Positions 34,764 through 43,478 of a stretch of DNA of 64,000 bases are shown here, in pieces. The position numbers were made by a program, and so were the translations under genes. The stretch lies in NCBI RefSeq assembly GCF_003688915.1, contig NZ_REFU01000005.1, positions 19,283 to 83,282 on the forward strand, in the 5' to 3' direction. Source of the DNA: Rhodococcus sp. SBT000017 (GTDB taxonomy: Bacteria > Actinomycetota > Actinomycetes > Mycobacteriales > Mycobacteriaceae). The number at the start of each line of letters is the position of its first letter. Positions within the stretch are counted from its first letter, which is position 1. The notes beneath the pieces were generated by a model that made no database searches, was not told where the DNA came from, and saw nothing but the letters and a program-made list of their open reading frames with translations.

Positions 34764-35338
34764 CCTACCGAAAGCTCGCGGCCGTCTCCGGCCTCATCGT
34801 GCTAGTCGTCTTCGCGGCCGCGCTCTGGCGGCACAACTCCATGGACGACACCACCGCCACACCCGCACGCACACCGCCGTCGTCGACCGCCCCGGAACCG
34901 ACAGAAAGCTCTGCGACCAACACTGCACCCGATCCGATGGAGTCGGGAACACCCGATGCTGTTGCAGCACAGGCGATGACAATCGCCCACACCTGGACTC
35001 CGGGTCTCGACACGAGCCCGAACGACGCATTCCGGCGCGCGGCCGAGTACTTCACGCCCCGCCTCACCGACCTGATCACCACCAACACCGGGACGGACGT
35101 GCCCCCCAGCCTGCAGTGGCAGAACTGGGCCACCGAACACGCTCGCATCATCGCCGACACCACCATCGGATGCTCCGGATGCCCAGCCGACACCACCGAC
35201 ACCGCCCACCGCGTCGCCACCATCACCCAGACCGCCACCACCGCGACCACGACCACCCGCGTCGACCCCGACACCACCATCTGGTTGGCCCTCGTCCACA
35301 CCGACACGGGCTGGCTTATCGACGAACTACGCTACTGA
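34760..35338 (+). CDS. Membrane-anchored VirB8-like protein
   Basis: This 192-residue protein has an N-terminal helix (about 5-23), a Thr/Pro/Ser linker to residue 70 and a small globular domain containing a CSGC motif (about 138-141). The gene overlaps the wall hydrolase stop (ATGA). By layout it is a second VirB8/TcpC-like scaffold or a periplasm-side accessory of the transfer channel. Confidence 0.62.
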   Translation: MTYRKLAAVSGLIVLVVFAAALWRHNSMDDTTATPARTPPSSTAPEPTESSATNTAPDPMESGTPDAVAAQAMTIAHTWTPGLDTSPNDAFRRAAEYFTPRLTDLITTNTGTDVPPSLQWQNWATEHARIIADTTIGCSGCPADTTDTAHRVATITQTATTATTTTRVDPDTTIWLALVHTDTGWLIDELRY

Positions 35339-35368
35339 CCACTCGACTACGACAAGACAGGACGGCAC

Positions 35369-36016
35369 ATGCAGATTCAGCACCGGTCCTCAGCGACGCT
35401 CGGCTTGTTCGTAGCTGTGGCGATCACGGCGTCGGCGTTGACAGCATGCGGTGGAGACACCGCACCTGCCGCCCCCGATACCGCCACCAGCAGCATCCAA
35501 GCCACGCCCGAACTCGATCCCTTCGAGTACGACGTCAACGACTGGAAGAAAGACACCGTCACCCGAATTATCGACATCGGCCGCGAGCGCAACGAGAGCG
35601 ATACAGCCATCCTCGCAGCCCTCACTGCTTCGTACGGCGAGGTCACGTGGTGGGCAGCTCTCGACGGGACTTCGGAAGATCTGTTCGGATGGAGGAGCCC
35701 TGCGGTCATTTTTCGTGGCGAGGACCGCTACCGCGCCCCACGCTACGATCCCGCCTACATCACAGGCGCTATCAACTACTTCTACCAGCGAGGTCACGAT
35801 CTGAACCTCACCCCGGACGACCCGGTCGACTACGCCGTCGAAGTTCAGACCACCGACGTACGACCGGCAAGTTTGGGTGACAAAACATACACCTACTACC
35901 AAGACCGGGTCACCCAACGTGGCGAGCCAAACAGATTTGCCGACGAAAGTGCGGTCCGAACTAGGTACAGCGAAGCACTTCCGTACGCCGAAGCAGCCCT
36001 TCGCCAAATTGGATAA
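35369..36016 (+). CDS. Lipoprotein at the end of the rightward conjugation operon
   Basis: This 215-residue protein has the signal AITASALTAC and lipobox Cys28. The mature domain contains several Trp and Tyr, and it ends YAEAALRQIG. It starts 31 nt after the previous gene with AAGACAGGACGG upstream. No family recognised; probably an envelope accessory of conjugation, perhaps entry exclusion, by position only. Confidence 0.62.
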   Translation: MQIQHRSSATLGLFVAVAITASALTACGGDTAPAAPDTATSSIQATPELDPFEYDVNDWKKDTVTRIIDIGRERNESDTAILAALTASYGEVTWWAALDGTSEDLFGWRSPAVIFRGEDRYRAPRYDPAYITGAINYFYQRGHDLNLTPDDPVDYAVEVQTTDVRPASLGDKTYTYYQDRVTQRGEPNRFADESAVRTRYSEALPYAEAALRQIG

Positions 36017-36088
36017 GGGCGAGCAGCACAAAGTTCGGATTGCGTCCTCAAACCAGCCGCTGCTCCAACACTCTGTAATGTGCCGGTC

Positions 36089-36898
36089 ATGCCTCACGTC
36101 ACGTCGGACGGTGCCCGAATTCGCTACGACGACACCGGTTCCTCATCGCTGCCGGTGTTGCTGCTCGCGCACGGAATGTTCATGGACAGACGCATGTTCG
36201 ACCGCCAAATCGACGAGCTGTCACGAGTCGCCCGGATCATCTGCTGGGATGCCCGTGGACACGGTGACACGACTGACCAGGGCAAGCCCTTCACGTATTG
36301 GCAATCCGCTCACGACGCGATTGCAGTCCTCGACAAACTAGGCATCGAGCGGGCTGTGATCGGGGGAATGTCGCAGGGCGGATTCACTGCGCTACGGCTC
36401 GCGCTCGCCGCGCCCGAGCGGGTGAGCGGCCTGGTATTGATCGGCACCGAAGCGGGTCGACCCACGCCCGGCCAAGTCGAGCAGTACAGCGAGCTGTTCG
36501 CAGCCTGGCTCGACAACACGATGCCGCTCGAACCTATTGCTACGTCTCTGGCTCCCAGCCTGATTGGTGGCGACGCTGACCGCGATCAGCGTGTCTGGAT
36601 CGACCGCTGGCTCTCCCAGGACCGCACACTCATCGCGCAGGCGGCGAAGTGCATCGTCGACCGCGAGTCGGTGACCGATCGTATTGCCGAGATCTCTACT
36701 CCCACATTGGTTATCCGGGGCGCGAATGACATGTCGATATCATCTGCGGCCGTTCACCAAATGGCTACTGCCCTAGGCTCTTCCGTTGTCGAAATTGCAG
36801 GTGCCGGTCATGCCGTCAACTGGACCCACCCCACCCCCGTGAACGAAGCCATCCGTGATTTCATCGAAACACTCACGGCTCGCGACGAACTCCGGTGA
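36089..36898 (+). CDS. Alpha/beta-hydrolase family protein
   Basis: This 269-residue hydrolase has an oxyanion LAHGMF motif and nucleophile elbow GMSQGG (Ser about 97). The acid is likely in the GANDMS segment and the catalytic His is in GAGHAVNW. The ATG at 36089 is used; a GTG nine nt upstream is possible. Its 3' end overlaps convergently by 26 bp with the XRE regulator gene. Substrate unknown; such hydrolases often neighbour MmyB-type regulators. Confidence 0.85.
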   Translation: MPHVTSDGARIRYDDTGSSSLPVLLLAHGMFMDRRMFDRQIDELSRVARIICWDARGHGDTTDQGKPFTYWQSAHDAIAVLDKLGIERAVIGGMSQGGFTALRLALAAPERVSGLVLIGTEAGRPTPGQVEQYSELFAAWLDNTMPLEPIATSLAPSLIGGDADRDQRVWIDRWLSQDRTLIAQAAKCIVDRESVTDRIAEISTPTLVIRGANDMSISSAAVHQMATALGSSVVEIAGAGHAVNWTHPTPVNEAIRDFIETLTARDELR

Positions 36899-37694
36899 AC
36901 AACTGGAGTTGATGCCCCTGCATAGACGTGCCATAGATGTTTACCCACACGGTGTAGGTGGTGCCGTCGTCGTTGCGAAGGCTCATCCAGGGGTCATCTC
37001 GACCAAATATGACGTGGTTGCGACTCCACATCTGCTGGAACTCCTCGACGCCCGAAAGTTCGTCAAGCACACTATGACTCCACTGTGAGTCCTGGTAACG
37101 CGCTGACAGGCCGCGGAACCAGCCAACGGTCAGAGTGGCTTCCTTCTCCCAGTCGACCATCACCTGGCGTGAACGTGGGTCGGTGAAGAACCATGACAAC
37201 ACGTTGGTGCTGTCCATCAATCCCGGATACGCCTTGCGGTAGGAGTCGTTGCAGACGAGCACATTCCATCGCTCGTCGAGAAGCGCGACCAGATGGGGGT
37301 TGACCGCCTGATACGTCATTTGAACATCGGGATCGACCATGGCCCGGTACTCGGCAACGGTCAACGGTGATTTCGTCGGTACCCGCACGTTCTCGGACGA
37401 TCGGCCCGCTAAATCAAACAAGTGCTGCGTCTCGTCTGGACTCAGCTCCATCGATGTCGCCAGCGACCGCAGAACGGTGGCCGTTGGGCTTTCCGCTGTG
37501 CCGGATTCGAGCTTCGCGAGATAGGCAATGCTGATGTGAGCGGAGTCGGCGATTTGCTGTCGGGTAGCCCCATCCGGAAATTCCCCGGTATGTCGCTCGC
37601 GTGCGAATCGTACGAATGCCGCCAGCGAGGGCGCGGCTGTCTTCCTGTCACTACCCCGGTTGTGACTCACCCCAATACCATAGTCGACCGCCAC
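36873..37694 (-). CDS. XRE regulator with MmyB-like ligand-binding domain
   Basis: This 273-residue protein has an N-terminal XRE helix-turn-helix (about 42-85, TRQQIADSAHISIAYLAKLE) and a C-terminal PAS-like MmyB ligand domain (about 120-265), containing the family WNVLVCND-type strand and FFTDPRSR. MmyB regulators bind hydrophobic ligands and commonly control adjacent oxidoreductase or hydrolase genes. It faces the hydrolase gene tail to tail, so direct control of that gene's promoter would act from a distance. Confidence 0.82.
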   Translation of the reverse strand: MAVDYGIGVSHNRGSDRKTAAPSLAAFVRFARERHTGEFPDGATRQQIADSAHISIAYLAKLESGTAESPTATVLRSLATSMELSPDETQHLFDLAGRSSENVRVPTKSPLTVAEYRAMVDPDVQMTYQAVNPHLVALLDERWNVLVCNDSYRKAYPGLMDSTNVLSWFFTDPRSRQVMVDWEKEATLTVGWFRGLSARYQDSQWSHSVLDELSGVEEFQQMWSRNHVIFGRDDPWMSLRNDDGTTYTVWVNIYGTSMQGHQLQLFTGVRREP

Positions 37695-37949
37695 ACGTAA
37701 GACTGTGAGGTGCCCCTGCCAGTAGGACTACTCGCAGGGGTACTTGTACATGTAACGCTGGGTTGATACACAGCGGTCAGCGGTCTAACTTTGTGTTCCT
37801 GCACTTGCTTCACGGCATGGCGATCCCATTACCTGTCCACTCGGTCTTGGTTGCAGAGGCTCCCCAATCCATATACACGCGCGCCGCTATGACCCAGCAA
37901 TCGCGAGGGGAGGGTGCCCTGCACTCCGATACGACCGATGGAAGGACCG

Positions 37950-39059
37950 ATGACGACCGATAGCCACAACTGCACTTCACCCGCTGACGACGAGTTCACC
38001 GGCAACGAGTGGTGGGTAATCGAAACAATGGGCCTGCCCTACAACCTCCGTCCCACCCTGGTAGCGCGCGGTAGCCATAAGCGTCAGTTCGCCACCTTCA
38101 CTCGCGAGCTGCGCGACAAGGCCCAGGCCAAAGCCATCCTGGACATCATCACGAGAGTTACCGAGACCGGCGCTCCGCACACACCAGCAGATGACGTCGA
38201 CGCAAACACAATCGACCGCGCATTCGACACCTACGTTTACCCGATCAAGACAGACAGCGGGAAGGTGGCAGGAGTGCAATTGTGGCGCGGCCTGCGCGGA
38301 AACACTCCTCCACCGAAACGCCACGTCGGCACCTTCGAATTCGATTGCACAACACAGCGAACGCAGCAAAGCCGCGATCTCGAAGTGGGCATCATGGGCA
38401 TGCCCGACCATCAAGACACCCGCACGCTTCCGCAACTGTGGCCGAAGCTGAGCTTCGACGAGCGCGAAAAATACTCCACCTACATGGAAAAGCTGTTTGC
38501 CGGAAACTTTGAGCCGGGTGACCCATTCTCATCCACAGTCGAAGTGGACATCGCCGGCTCCGACAGACGACGCCTGACCTACATGACCGTTCGCGCTATC
38601 ACCGAAGACGGGAATGCCACCCCGGTGGTGTTCGGGCTGGTCCACGACATCAGCGATACCCCCGGCACCGTGAGGACCGACGACCGCGAAATGACCCGTG
38701 CTGCTGTACAACTCGCAAAGAAGATCGGGGGTGTCGGCGAAATCGTGATGCGTACTGGCTATGTGTGCGAATGGTTCAGAGCACCGCCGGGCTCGCTGTC
38801 GAGATGGGTGCACTCTGTGCCATTTTTTGACCTGCAGCTGCACCACCAGCTGACTACGGCCTTGGACGAGCTGCTGAGCGGTACTGCCGGGCGCGTGAAG
38901 CTACTGCACGGCGCGATCAGGTTCGGCGATCTTGAGCTGGAGGAAGTTTCCACAGAAATTGAACTGATCGCAGTCGGGCACGATCGCGAGACCGGACAAC
39001 CCAACCAATGCCTCATCCGTGCTGTCGCGATCGAAGATCTTCCGGCAGGTATGTGGTGA
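37950..39059 (+). CDS. PAS/GAF-like sensory or regulatory protein
   Basis: This 369-residue soluble protein starts at an ATG preceded by GGAAGGA. The N-terminal 60 residues are polar. Two regions look like PAS repeats (about 65-120 and 150-245, the latter ending in PVVFGLVHDIS), and a third alpha/beta segment follows. There is no kinase, cyclase or HTH motif. It resembles mycobacterial proteins with degenerate PAS domains that I recall only loosely. It is followed by a convergent tandem-XRE gene. Confidence 0.6.
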   Translation: MTTDSHNCTSPADDEFTGNEWWVIETMGLPYNLRPTLVARGSHKRQFATFTRELRDKAQAKAILDIITRVTETGAPHTPADDVDANTIDRAFDTYVYPIKTDSGKVAGVQLWRGLRGNTPPPKRHVGTFEFDCTTQRTQQSRDLEVGIMGMPDHQDTRTLPQLWPKLSFDEREKYSTYMEKLFAGNFEPGDPFSSTVEVDIAGSDRRRLTYMTVRAITEDGNATPVVFGLVHDISDTPGTVRTDDREMTRAAVQLAKKIGGVGEIVMRTGYVCEWFRAPPGSLSRWVHSVPFFDLQLHHQLTTALDELLSGTAGRVKLLHGAIRFGDLELEEVSTEIELIAVGHDRETGQPNQCLIRAVAIEDLPAGMW

Positions 39060-39094
39060 CCGCGACCAGTTTCGAGACGCTGCGCCGAAGTAGT

Positions 39095-39586
39095 TCAGGC
39101 AGGCGTACCCGGCGGGCGAGTGCGCGCACGCTCGAAAGAATCACGAAGCTCGGCCGGCGTAATTTGCAATTCCGCCGCAACACGACCGGCTACGGCTTCG
39201 CTAAGCCCGCCCTCGCCTCGTTCGATCCGACCGATAGCAGCAGTGCTGAGCCCTACTGCACGCCCAAGGAGGGGCTGCGTCAGACCACGGATAATGCGCC
39301 AATCCCCTGGGTAGCGATCATTAGGTTCGATATCGACCACGTCTTCGATTCCGCAGTCCAGATGTTCGAGAACCCGTGCCAGAACGTCGACCTGCGGGGT
39401 TCGTTTCTCATTTTCCCATCGGCCGATCGCGGCTTCGGTGACACCAGCCAAACGACCCAGATCCGACCTCGTCAACTTCTTGTCTTCCCTGGCCTTTTTG
39501 AGGCGGGCAGGGTCGAACCCGCGCATCACGCGCCTGGACACGGTGCCGGATCTCTTGCGATGGCGATGGTTGGCATTGCTGGACAC
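39095..39586 (-). CDS. Regulator with two tandem XRE helix-turn-helix domains
   Basis: This 163-residue protein has a first HTH at about 27-80 (LTRSDLGRLAGVTEAAIGRWE) and a second at about 95-145 (QPLLGRAVGLSTAAIGRIE). Both have the canonical XRE pattern, and the recognition helices share AAIGR. A single chain with two HTHs can bind adjacent half-sites alone. It converges with the PAS-like gene and is upstream, divergent, of the whiB operon (212 nt between), so it could control that operon. Confidence 0.78.
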   Translation of the reverse strand: MSSNANHRHRKRSGTVSRRVMRGFDPARLKKAREDKKLTRSDLGRLAGVTEAAIGRWENEKRTPQVDVLARVLEHLDCGIEDVVDIEPNDRYPGDWRIIRGLTQPLLGRAVGLSTAAIGRIERGEGGLSEAVAGRVAAELQITPAELRDSFERARTRPPGTPA

Positions 39587-39686
39587 GATGCACGCCGTCC
39601 TTTACAGTTGGCACATCGGATGGTCGGATCGGTAGAGCATATCGGTTACCCGAGATGGTCCGGAAAAGACCGACGCCTACAACAAA

Positions 39687-39732
39687 GGGGGCTTTTAACA
39701 GCTGACTGCCCCCACTGAACAGGGGCAGTCAG
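39687..39732 (+). promoter_or_regulatory. Candidate attenuator with competing hairpins in the whiB leader
   Basis: GGGGGC (39687-39692) can pair with GCCCCC (39708-39713), while CTGACTGCCCC (39702-39712) pairs perfectly with GGGGCAGTCAG (39722-39732). The two pairings exclude each other. They lie 67-110 nt before the WhiB start. This could be a terminator/antiterminator switch, as is known for some whiB leaders, or a plain hairpin. Confidence 0.4.
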
Positions 39733-39798
39733 ACCGTCGAAGCCGGGGTTGCAGCCCCATTGGCTTCAAATGCAGCACCTAAGCAAAGGACAACTGCA

Positions 39799-40152
39799 AT
39801 GAACACGTTAGTCGGCGCGCGATCGGCGCGCCCGTTTCTGAGTACCCGCATCTTGGCTGCAGAGACATCTGCAGTATCACCCCCCTGCGCCGAAGACCCC
39901 GGGTCGTGGGATGTCGACATAGCCCGCCCGTCTGAGTTAATCGCGGCTGCGGAGCAGTGCGTGGGGTGCCCGATTTTCAAGGCGTGCCAGCGTGACGCCC
40001 AGGCCGGCGCTGCTGCGTCGATGGTGTGGGCCGGGACCATCTACGACGAGCACGGAAACGCCGTCGACGCCTCCACTGTGCGGACCTGGAAGCGACACAA
40101 CCGGGCATGGGGTCGACGTTCACCTGTCGTGGCAACTGGCATCGCCTCATGA
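39799..40152 (+). CDS. WhiB-family iron-sulfur regulator
   Basis: This 117-residue protein has the four-Cys WhiB pattern: PPCAEDP near residue 33, then CVGCPIFKAC (CxxC and Cx5C) and VWAGTIYDEHG as the G-W-G-type turn. The C-terminal part is basic, for DNA or sigma-factor contact. ATG at 39799 with AAAGGA 8 nt upstream. It heads an eight-gene operon with overlapping ends, so it probably autoregulates envelope-related genes encoded downstream. WhiB proteins bind [4Fe-4S] and partner sigma-A. Confidence 0.85.
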   Translation: MNTLVGARSARPFLSTRILAAETSAVSPPCAEDPGSWDVDIARPSELIAAAEQCVGCPIFKACQRDAQAGAAASMVWAGTIYDEHGNAVDASTVRTWKRHNRAWGRRSPVVATGIAS

Positions 40153-40334
40153 CCGGCCACAGCGAGACGATCAGCCGCGAGCACCTGGTAACCCTGGCCA
40201 ACGAAGCTGTCCGGTTCCCGGAGACGGTCACGATCGAGCAGATACGTGAATTGGGTGAGTTCGCTCGCGCCGTTCTCGCACGCGGTTCTGATTCGGTCGA
40301 CGGCTCGGCCCGCAGCGCACAGGCTGAGCGATGA
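40149..40334 (+). CDS. Small hypothetical protein in the whiB operon
   Basis: This 61-residue helical, acidic protein starts at an ATG overlapping the whiB stop (ATGA), and its own stop overlaps the next start (ATGA). Translation is therefore very likely even though no family is recognised. No membrane segment or Cys. Confidence 0.62.
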   Translation: MTGHSETISREHLVTLANEAVRFPETVTIEQIRELGEFARAVLARGSDSVDGSARSAQAER

Positions 40335-41092
40335 ACGAGAGTCTGCAGTCAGAGATTGCCGCAGCGGTGGTCGCTATGCAGCTCAACCCGGATATGCCGA
40401 CCGCGTATTGCCGACACGCAGCGCACGGGCCGCTGTCGAAACTCGAAGTCGATGCATCCGGTGCACCCATGTTGGTCTGCGCACGGTGTGGGTCCGGTGC
40501 TCCCCTGACCGAAGAACAGGTCCGGTGTGCGTTGGGGGCCACCGCGCTACCCACAACACCGGTAACAGCCGAGTTCGGCATTCCAGCTCCCACCACAGCC
40601 GATGCTGTTCCGCTGCGGCGTGCACCGCTACAGGTGGAGACCGCGTTCGGGGCGGTACGAGCGCAAACGGTGTTCGCGCTCGTCGTCGCCGCGCTCGCAG
40701 CGTTGACATGGTCCACGAAGATCGGGGCCGGATGGGCACTGGTCGTTTTCGTCGCGTCTGCCATCGCCTTCGACTCCGTGATCGCTCGGCTCTCCCGGCG
40801 TCGTGAACGAGACCGGGCGGCGTGGTTGCCCGGTCAGGACATGCGGGTAGTCGATCTGCAGCCGGGGACCTGGATCGAGACGCCGTTGAATCTGCGTGCC
40901 ACTTCGGCGGAGATGGCCGCGTACGCCCCTCGGTGCGCGGCCCGCGTGCAGTCGCTCATGGGATTGCCCGATTCCCCGCAGACCGGCTATCTCGAGCTGA
41001 CGCTCGCCGATGGCCGCGTCTACACGGTGCCGGGGTCGGCACCGGTTCGCACTCTGCACGTCGAGCCCCTCGTAGCCAGGAGAGCACTGTGA
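40331..41092 (+). CDS. Membrane protein with N-terminal zinc-finger-like cluster
   Basis: This 253-residue protein has Cys27/His (YCRHAAHG) and CARCGSG (about 50-56), which could form a zinc site near the N-terminus. Two transmembrane segments follow (about 112-128 and 133-150), then a cytoplasmic beta-rich domain. It is coupled by ATGA upstream and GTGA downstream. No family recognised; a membrane partner of the secreted proteins encoded next is possible. Confidence 0.62.
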   Translation: MNESLQSEIAAAVVAMQLNPDMPTAYCRHAAHGPLSKLEVDASGAPMLVCARCGSGAPLTEEQVRCALGATALPTTPVTAEFGIPAPTTADAVPLRRAPLQVETAFGAVRAQTVFALVVAALAALTWSTKIGAGWALVVFVASAIAFDSVIARLSRRRERDRAAWLPGQDMRVVDLQPGTWIETPLNLRATSAEMAAYAPRCAARVQSLMGLPDSPQTGYLELTLADGRVYTVPGSAPVRTLHVEPLVARRAL

Positions 41093-43152
41093 TCGGATCA
41101 GCATCCCTTCTTCCTCAAGTTCGGTCCGTAAAGCGTTTGGGTGCAGCGCATTACGTGCTGTGGTCCATCGCGCTCACAGTCGCGGTGGCGGTCGGGTCGG
41201 TGACGTCTGCAGGGCAGGCATCAGCTGCGCCTGCTCCGTCGAGCTCGTGCGGGGGGACGTTCAATCTGTTCGTCCCCGGAACGTGGGAGACCAGCGAGAA
41301 TGCCGACCCGGCGGTGCCGGTCGGGATGCTGGCCCCGATCGCGAATGCCATCTCCGGCCGCAACTCGAATGCTCAGGTCTACACGCTCCCCTACATGGCC
41401 CGGGCGTTCGACAACGGTCACACCTACGGTGACTCGAAGACCGATGGAACCGGCCGTGCCACAGACGTTCTCAAGGGAATCGCGGCGTCCTGCCCGAACA
41501 CCTACTACACCTTGACCGGGTACTCCCAGGGCGCGGACATCGTCGGAGATCTCGCCTCACAGATCGGTAACGGCGGTGGCCCTGTCCCTGCCGAAAAGGT
41601 GCTCGCTGTAGGCCTGCTCGCCGATCCGGGTTCCGGCACCACCGGTGAGGCCACCGTCGGCCCCCGCGCCTCCGGAAACGGAATCGCCGACCCTCGCCCT
41701 GCCGGAATGGGCGCGTTGTCCGGTCGGGTGGCCTCGATCTGCGACCCCGCCGACATGTACTGCTCGATCAAGAAGGGCACCAACCCCGTGTTGGGGACTC
41801 TGGGCAGCGTCCTGTCCAAGACCACCACCGGTACATCAGCCGAGGGCGCAACGGGCACGGCCGGGACGTCTGTGCCCAGCTCGGCCGGCCCGGATGCCGG
41901 ACGGTTGGCTGCGGCGCTGACCTCCGATTTCTCCAAGGCCGATTTGCCTGCCCTGGGCACCCAGGTCAATTCCCTGCGCGATCAGTTGTCCACGGGCACG
42001 GTCGATCCCGCCTCGGTCGCTCAGGCTGCGACCTCGGTGGCCAACACCGTCTCTCCGTTGGCGGAACTGATCTCGAGTGGGGCTGCGAACTCTGCGGCCA
42101 CCAGCACTCTCGCCGCCGCTCCGGCCGGCAGCGCTCAGCGCAATGCCGCGACGGTTCTCGACGGTGCCGCCCGCAGTGATCTGTCCGGTGCCGCCGCGAC
42201 CGCGACGTCTATCGCCTCGTCTGCATCGAAACTGGCGTCGACGAGTGCTGCGGGTGGCAGCGCTGCCACACAGGCGGACGGGCTCTTGGACGCAGCTGTG
42301 AAGTTGACCGGTCAGATCGCGCCGTTGACCGGAACCAACACCGATGCACTCTCGTCGGCACTTCCGGTGCTCTCGACTCTCAAACCGTCTGTGGTGCTCG
42401 ATCAGGCCCTCAACGTCGCGACGGGGGTGACCTCGTTGAACGTTCCCGCGATCCTCGACGGACTCTCCAAGCTCCCGGCACGGGTCGCGGCGCTCGATGC
42501 CCGCGGCGCACACCAGATCGCCGGCGACCTGAACAACCAGTTCGCACCGTTGGTGAAGATGGCGTCCGGTGTCGATCTGTCCTGGGTTTCCCAGGTCCTG
42601 TCCGTCATTCCGGATCCGTCCGGGTACACCCAGATCGCGGCGATGGTGGTCAACATCTTGTCCAAGGTCGATGTGATCAAGCTGGCCAACATCGTCGGGG
42701 GAATTCAAGAGGTCGCATGGAAGGCAGTGGAGAAGCTGCTCCCCCCGCCTGGCGGTGTCCCGGACCTTGCCGGCGCAGCCGCGGCGATGACCGGACTGGT
42801 CCCCCTCGGCCTCGATCTCGCCTCGGTCGCGGTGGGGATGCTGACCGGCAAGGTTTCCAAGACCTCCCCTCAGCTGTTGGGGCAGCAGTCGAACCCGGCG
42901 GTCACCTCGATCACCGACAGCGCGGAGAAGCTGGACCTGGCGGGTCTGACCGGCTCGCTGACGCAGATGGCTGCTTCGCCCGGGGCCGATGATCTGGCCA
43001 CCCTGGTCAGTGACGGCCTGACCGCTGCGACGTTCTTCGCCTCGGGTGCCCATCAGTCCTACGGATCGATGGTCGTCGACAACGCGGGCCGCAACGCCAT
43101 CGATTGGCTTTCGGACTGGCTGAACTTGCAGATCGAGCGGGTGTCCGCATGA
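41089..43152 (+). CDS. Secreted cutinase-like (PE-PPE-type) serine esterase with long Ala-rich tail
   Basis: This 687-residue protein starts at GTG, with an overlap of GTGA and AGGAGA upstream. A signal peptide (about 20-48) ends QASAAP. The catalytic domain (about 55-260) has the nucleophile elbow TGYSQGAD (Ser about 148) and Cys pairs as in actinobacterial cutinases and PE-PPE domains. The remaining 400 residues are Ala/Ser/Leu-rich helical repeats with a few hydrophobic stretches, unlike simple cutinases. Likely acts on lipids or mycolates of the cell envelope; substrate unknown. Confidence 0.75.
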   Translation: MIGSASLLPQVRSVKRLGAAHYVLWSIALTVAVAVGSVTSAGQASAAPAPSSSCGGTFNLFVPGTWETSENADPAVPVGMLAPIANAISGRNSNAQVYTLPYMARAFDNGHTYGDSKTDGTGRATDVLKGIAASCPNTYYTLTGYSQGADIVGDLASQIGNGGGPVPAEKVLAVGLLADPGSGTTGEATVGPRASGNGIADPRPAGMGALSGRVASICDPADMYCSIKKGTNPVLGTLGSVLSKTTTGTSAEGATGTAGTSVPSSAGPDAGRLAAALTSDFSKADLPALGTQVNSLRDQLSTGTVDPASVAQAATSVANTVSPLAELISSGAANSAATSTLAAAPAGSAQRNAATVLDGAARSDLSGAAATATSIASSASKLASTSAAGGSAATQADGLLDAAVKLTGQIAPLTGTNTDALSSALPVLSTLKPSVVLDQALNVATGVTSLNVPAILDGLSKLPARVAALDARGAHQIAGDLNNQFAPLVKMASGVDLSWVSQVLSVIPDPSGYTQIAAMVVNILSKVDVIKLANIVGGIQEVAWKAVEKLLPPPGGVPDLAGAAAAMTGLVPLGLDLASVAVGMLTGKVSKTSPQLLGQQSNPAVTSITDSAEKLDLAGLTGSLTQMAASPGADDLATLVSDGLTAATFFASGAHQSYGSMVVDNAGRNAIDWLSDWLNLQIERVSA

Positions 43153-43478
43153 GCACCCAAAGCCCCCGCGCACACAAACCGGCCTCTCGCTGGATCTGGT
43201 GCCCCAATTGCGGTCACCGGGGTTACCACACGCGATCCGACGCCAAGGCGGTCCGCAAACACCACCGCGGCAAAGGGTTGACCATCTTCACCTGCCCGCA
43301 CCGCACCGAGGACGAAACCGACCTCTTTCACCTCGGGCACCAACCCGTAGCCCTCGGCCGCGGACGCGTCGACCGTCGACGTATTACCGCCGACAAACGC
43401 ACCGCCCACACCCATCGCACTATCGGCACCCAGCCGACCCCATCAGCCGTATCGGACGCCCAGGAGCGTGAGCTGTGA
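43149..43478 (+). CDS. Small zinc-ribbon-like protein
   Basis: This 109-residue protein has a WCPNCGHRGYHT motif (CxxC) at about 17-28, and Cys/His in FTCPHR about 30 residues later complete a zinc-finger-like set. The rest is basic and polar. It is coupled by ATGA upstream and GTGA downstream inside the whiB operon. May bind nucleic acid; role unknown. Confidence 0.6.
   Translation: MSTQSPRAHKPASRWIWCPNCGHRGYHTRSDAKAVRKHHRGKGLTIFTCPHRTEDETDLFHLGHQPVALGRGRVDRRRITADKRTAHTHRTIGTQPTPSAVSDAQEREL

Noticed and set aside
41836..43173. Long leftward open frame of 445 codons
   Set aside because: It lies antisense to the cutinase-like gene, whose signal peptide, catalytic motif and overlaps are convincing; the product has random Arg/Gly-rich composition.
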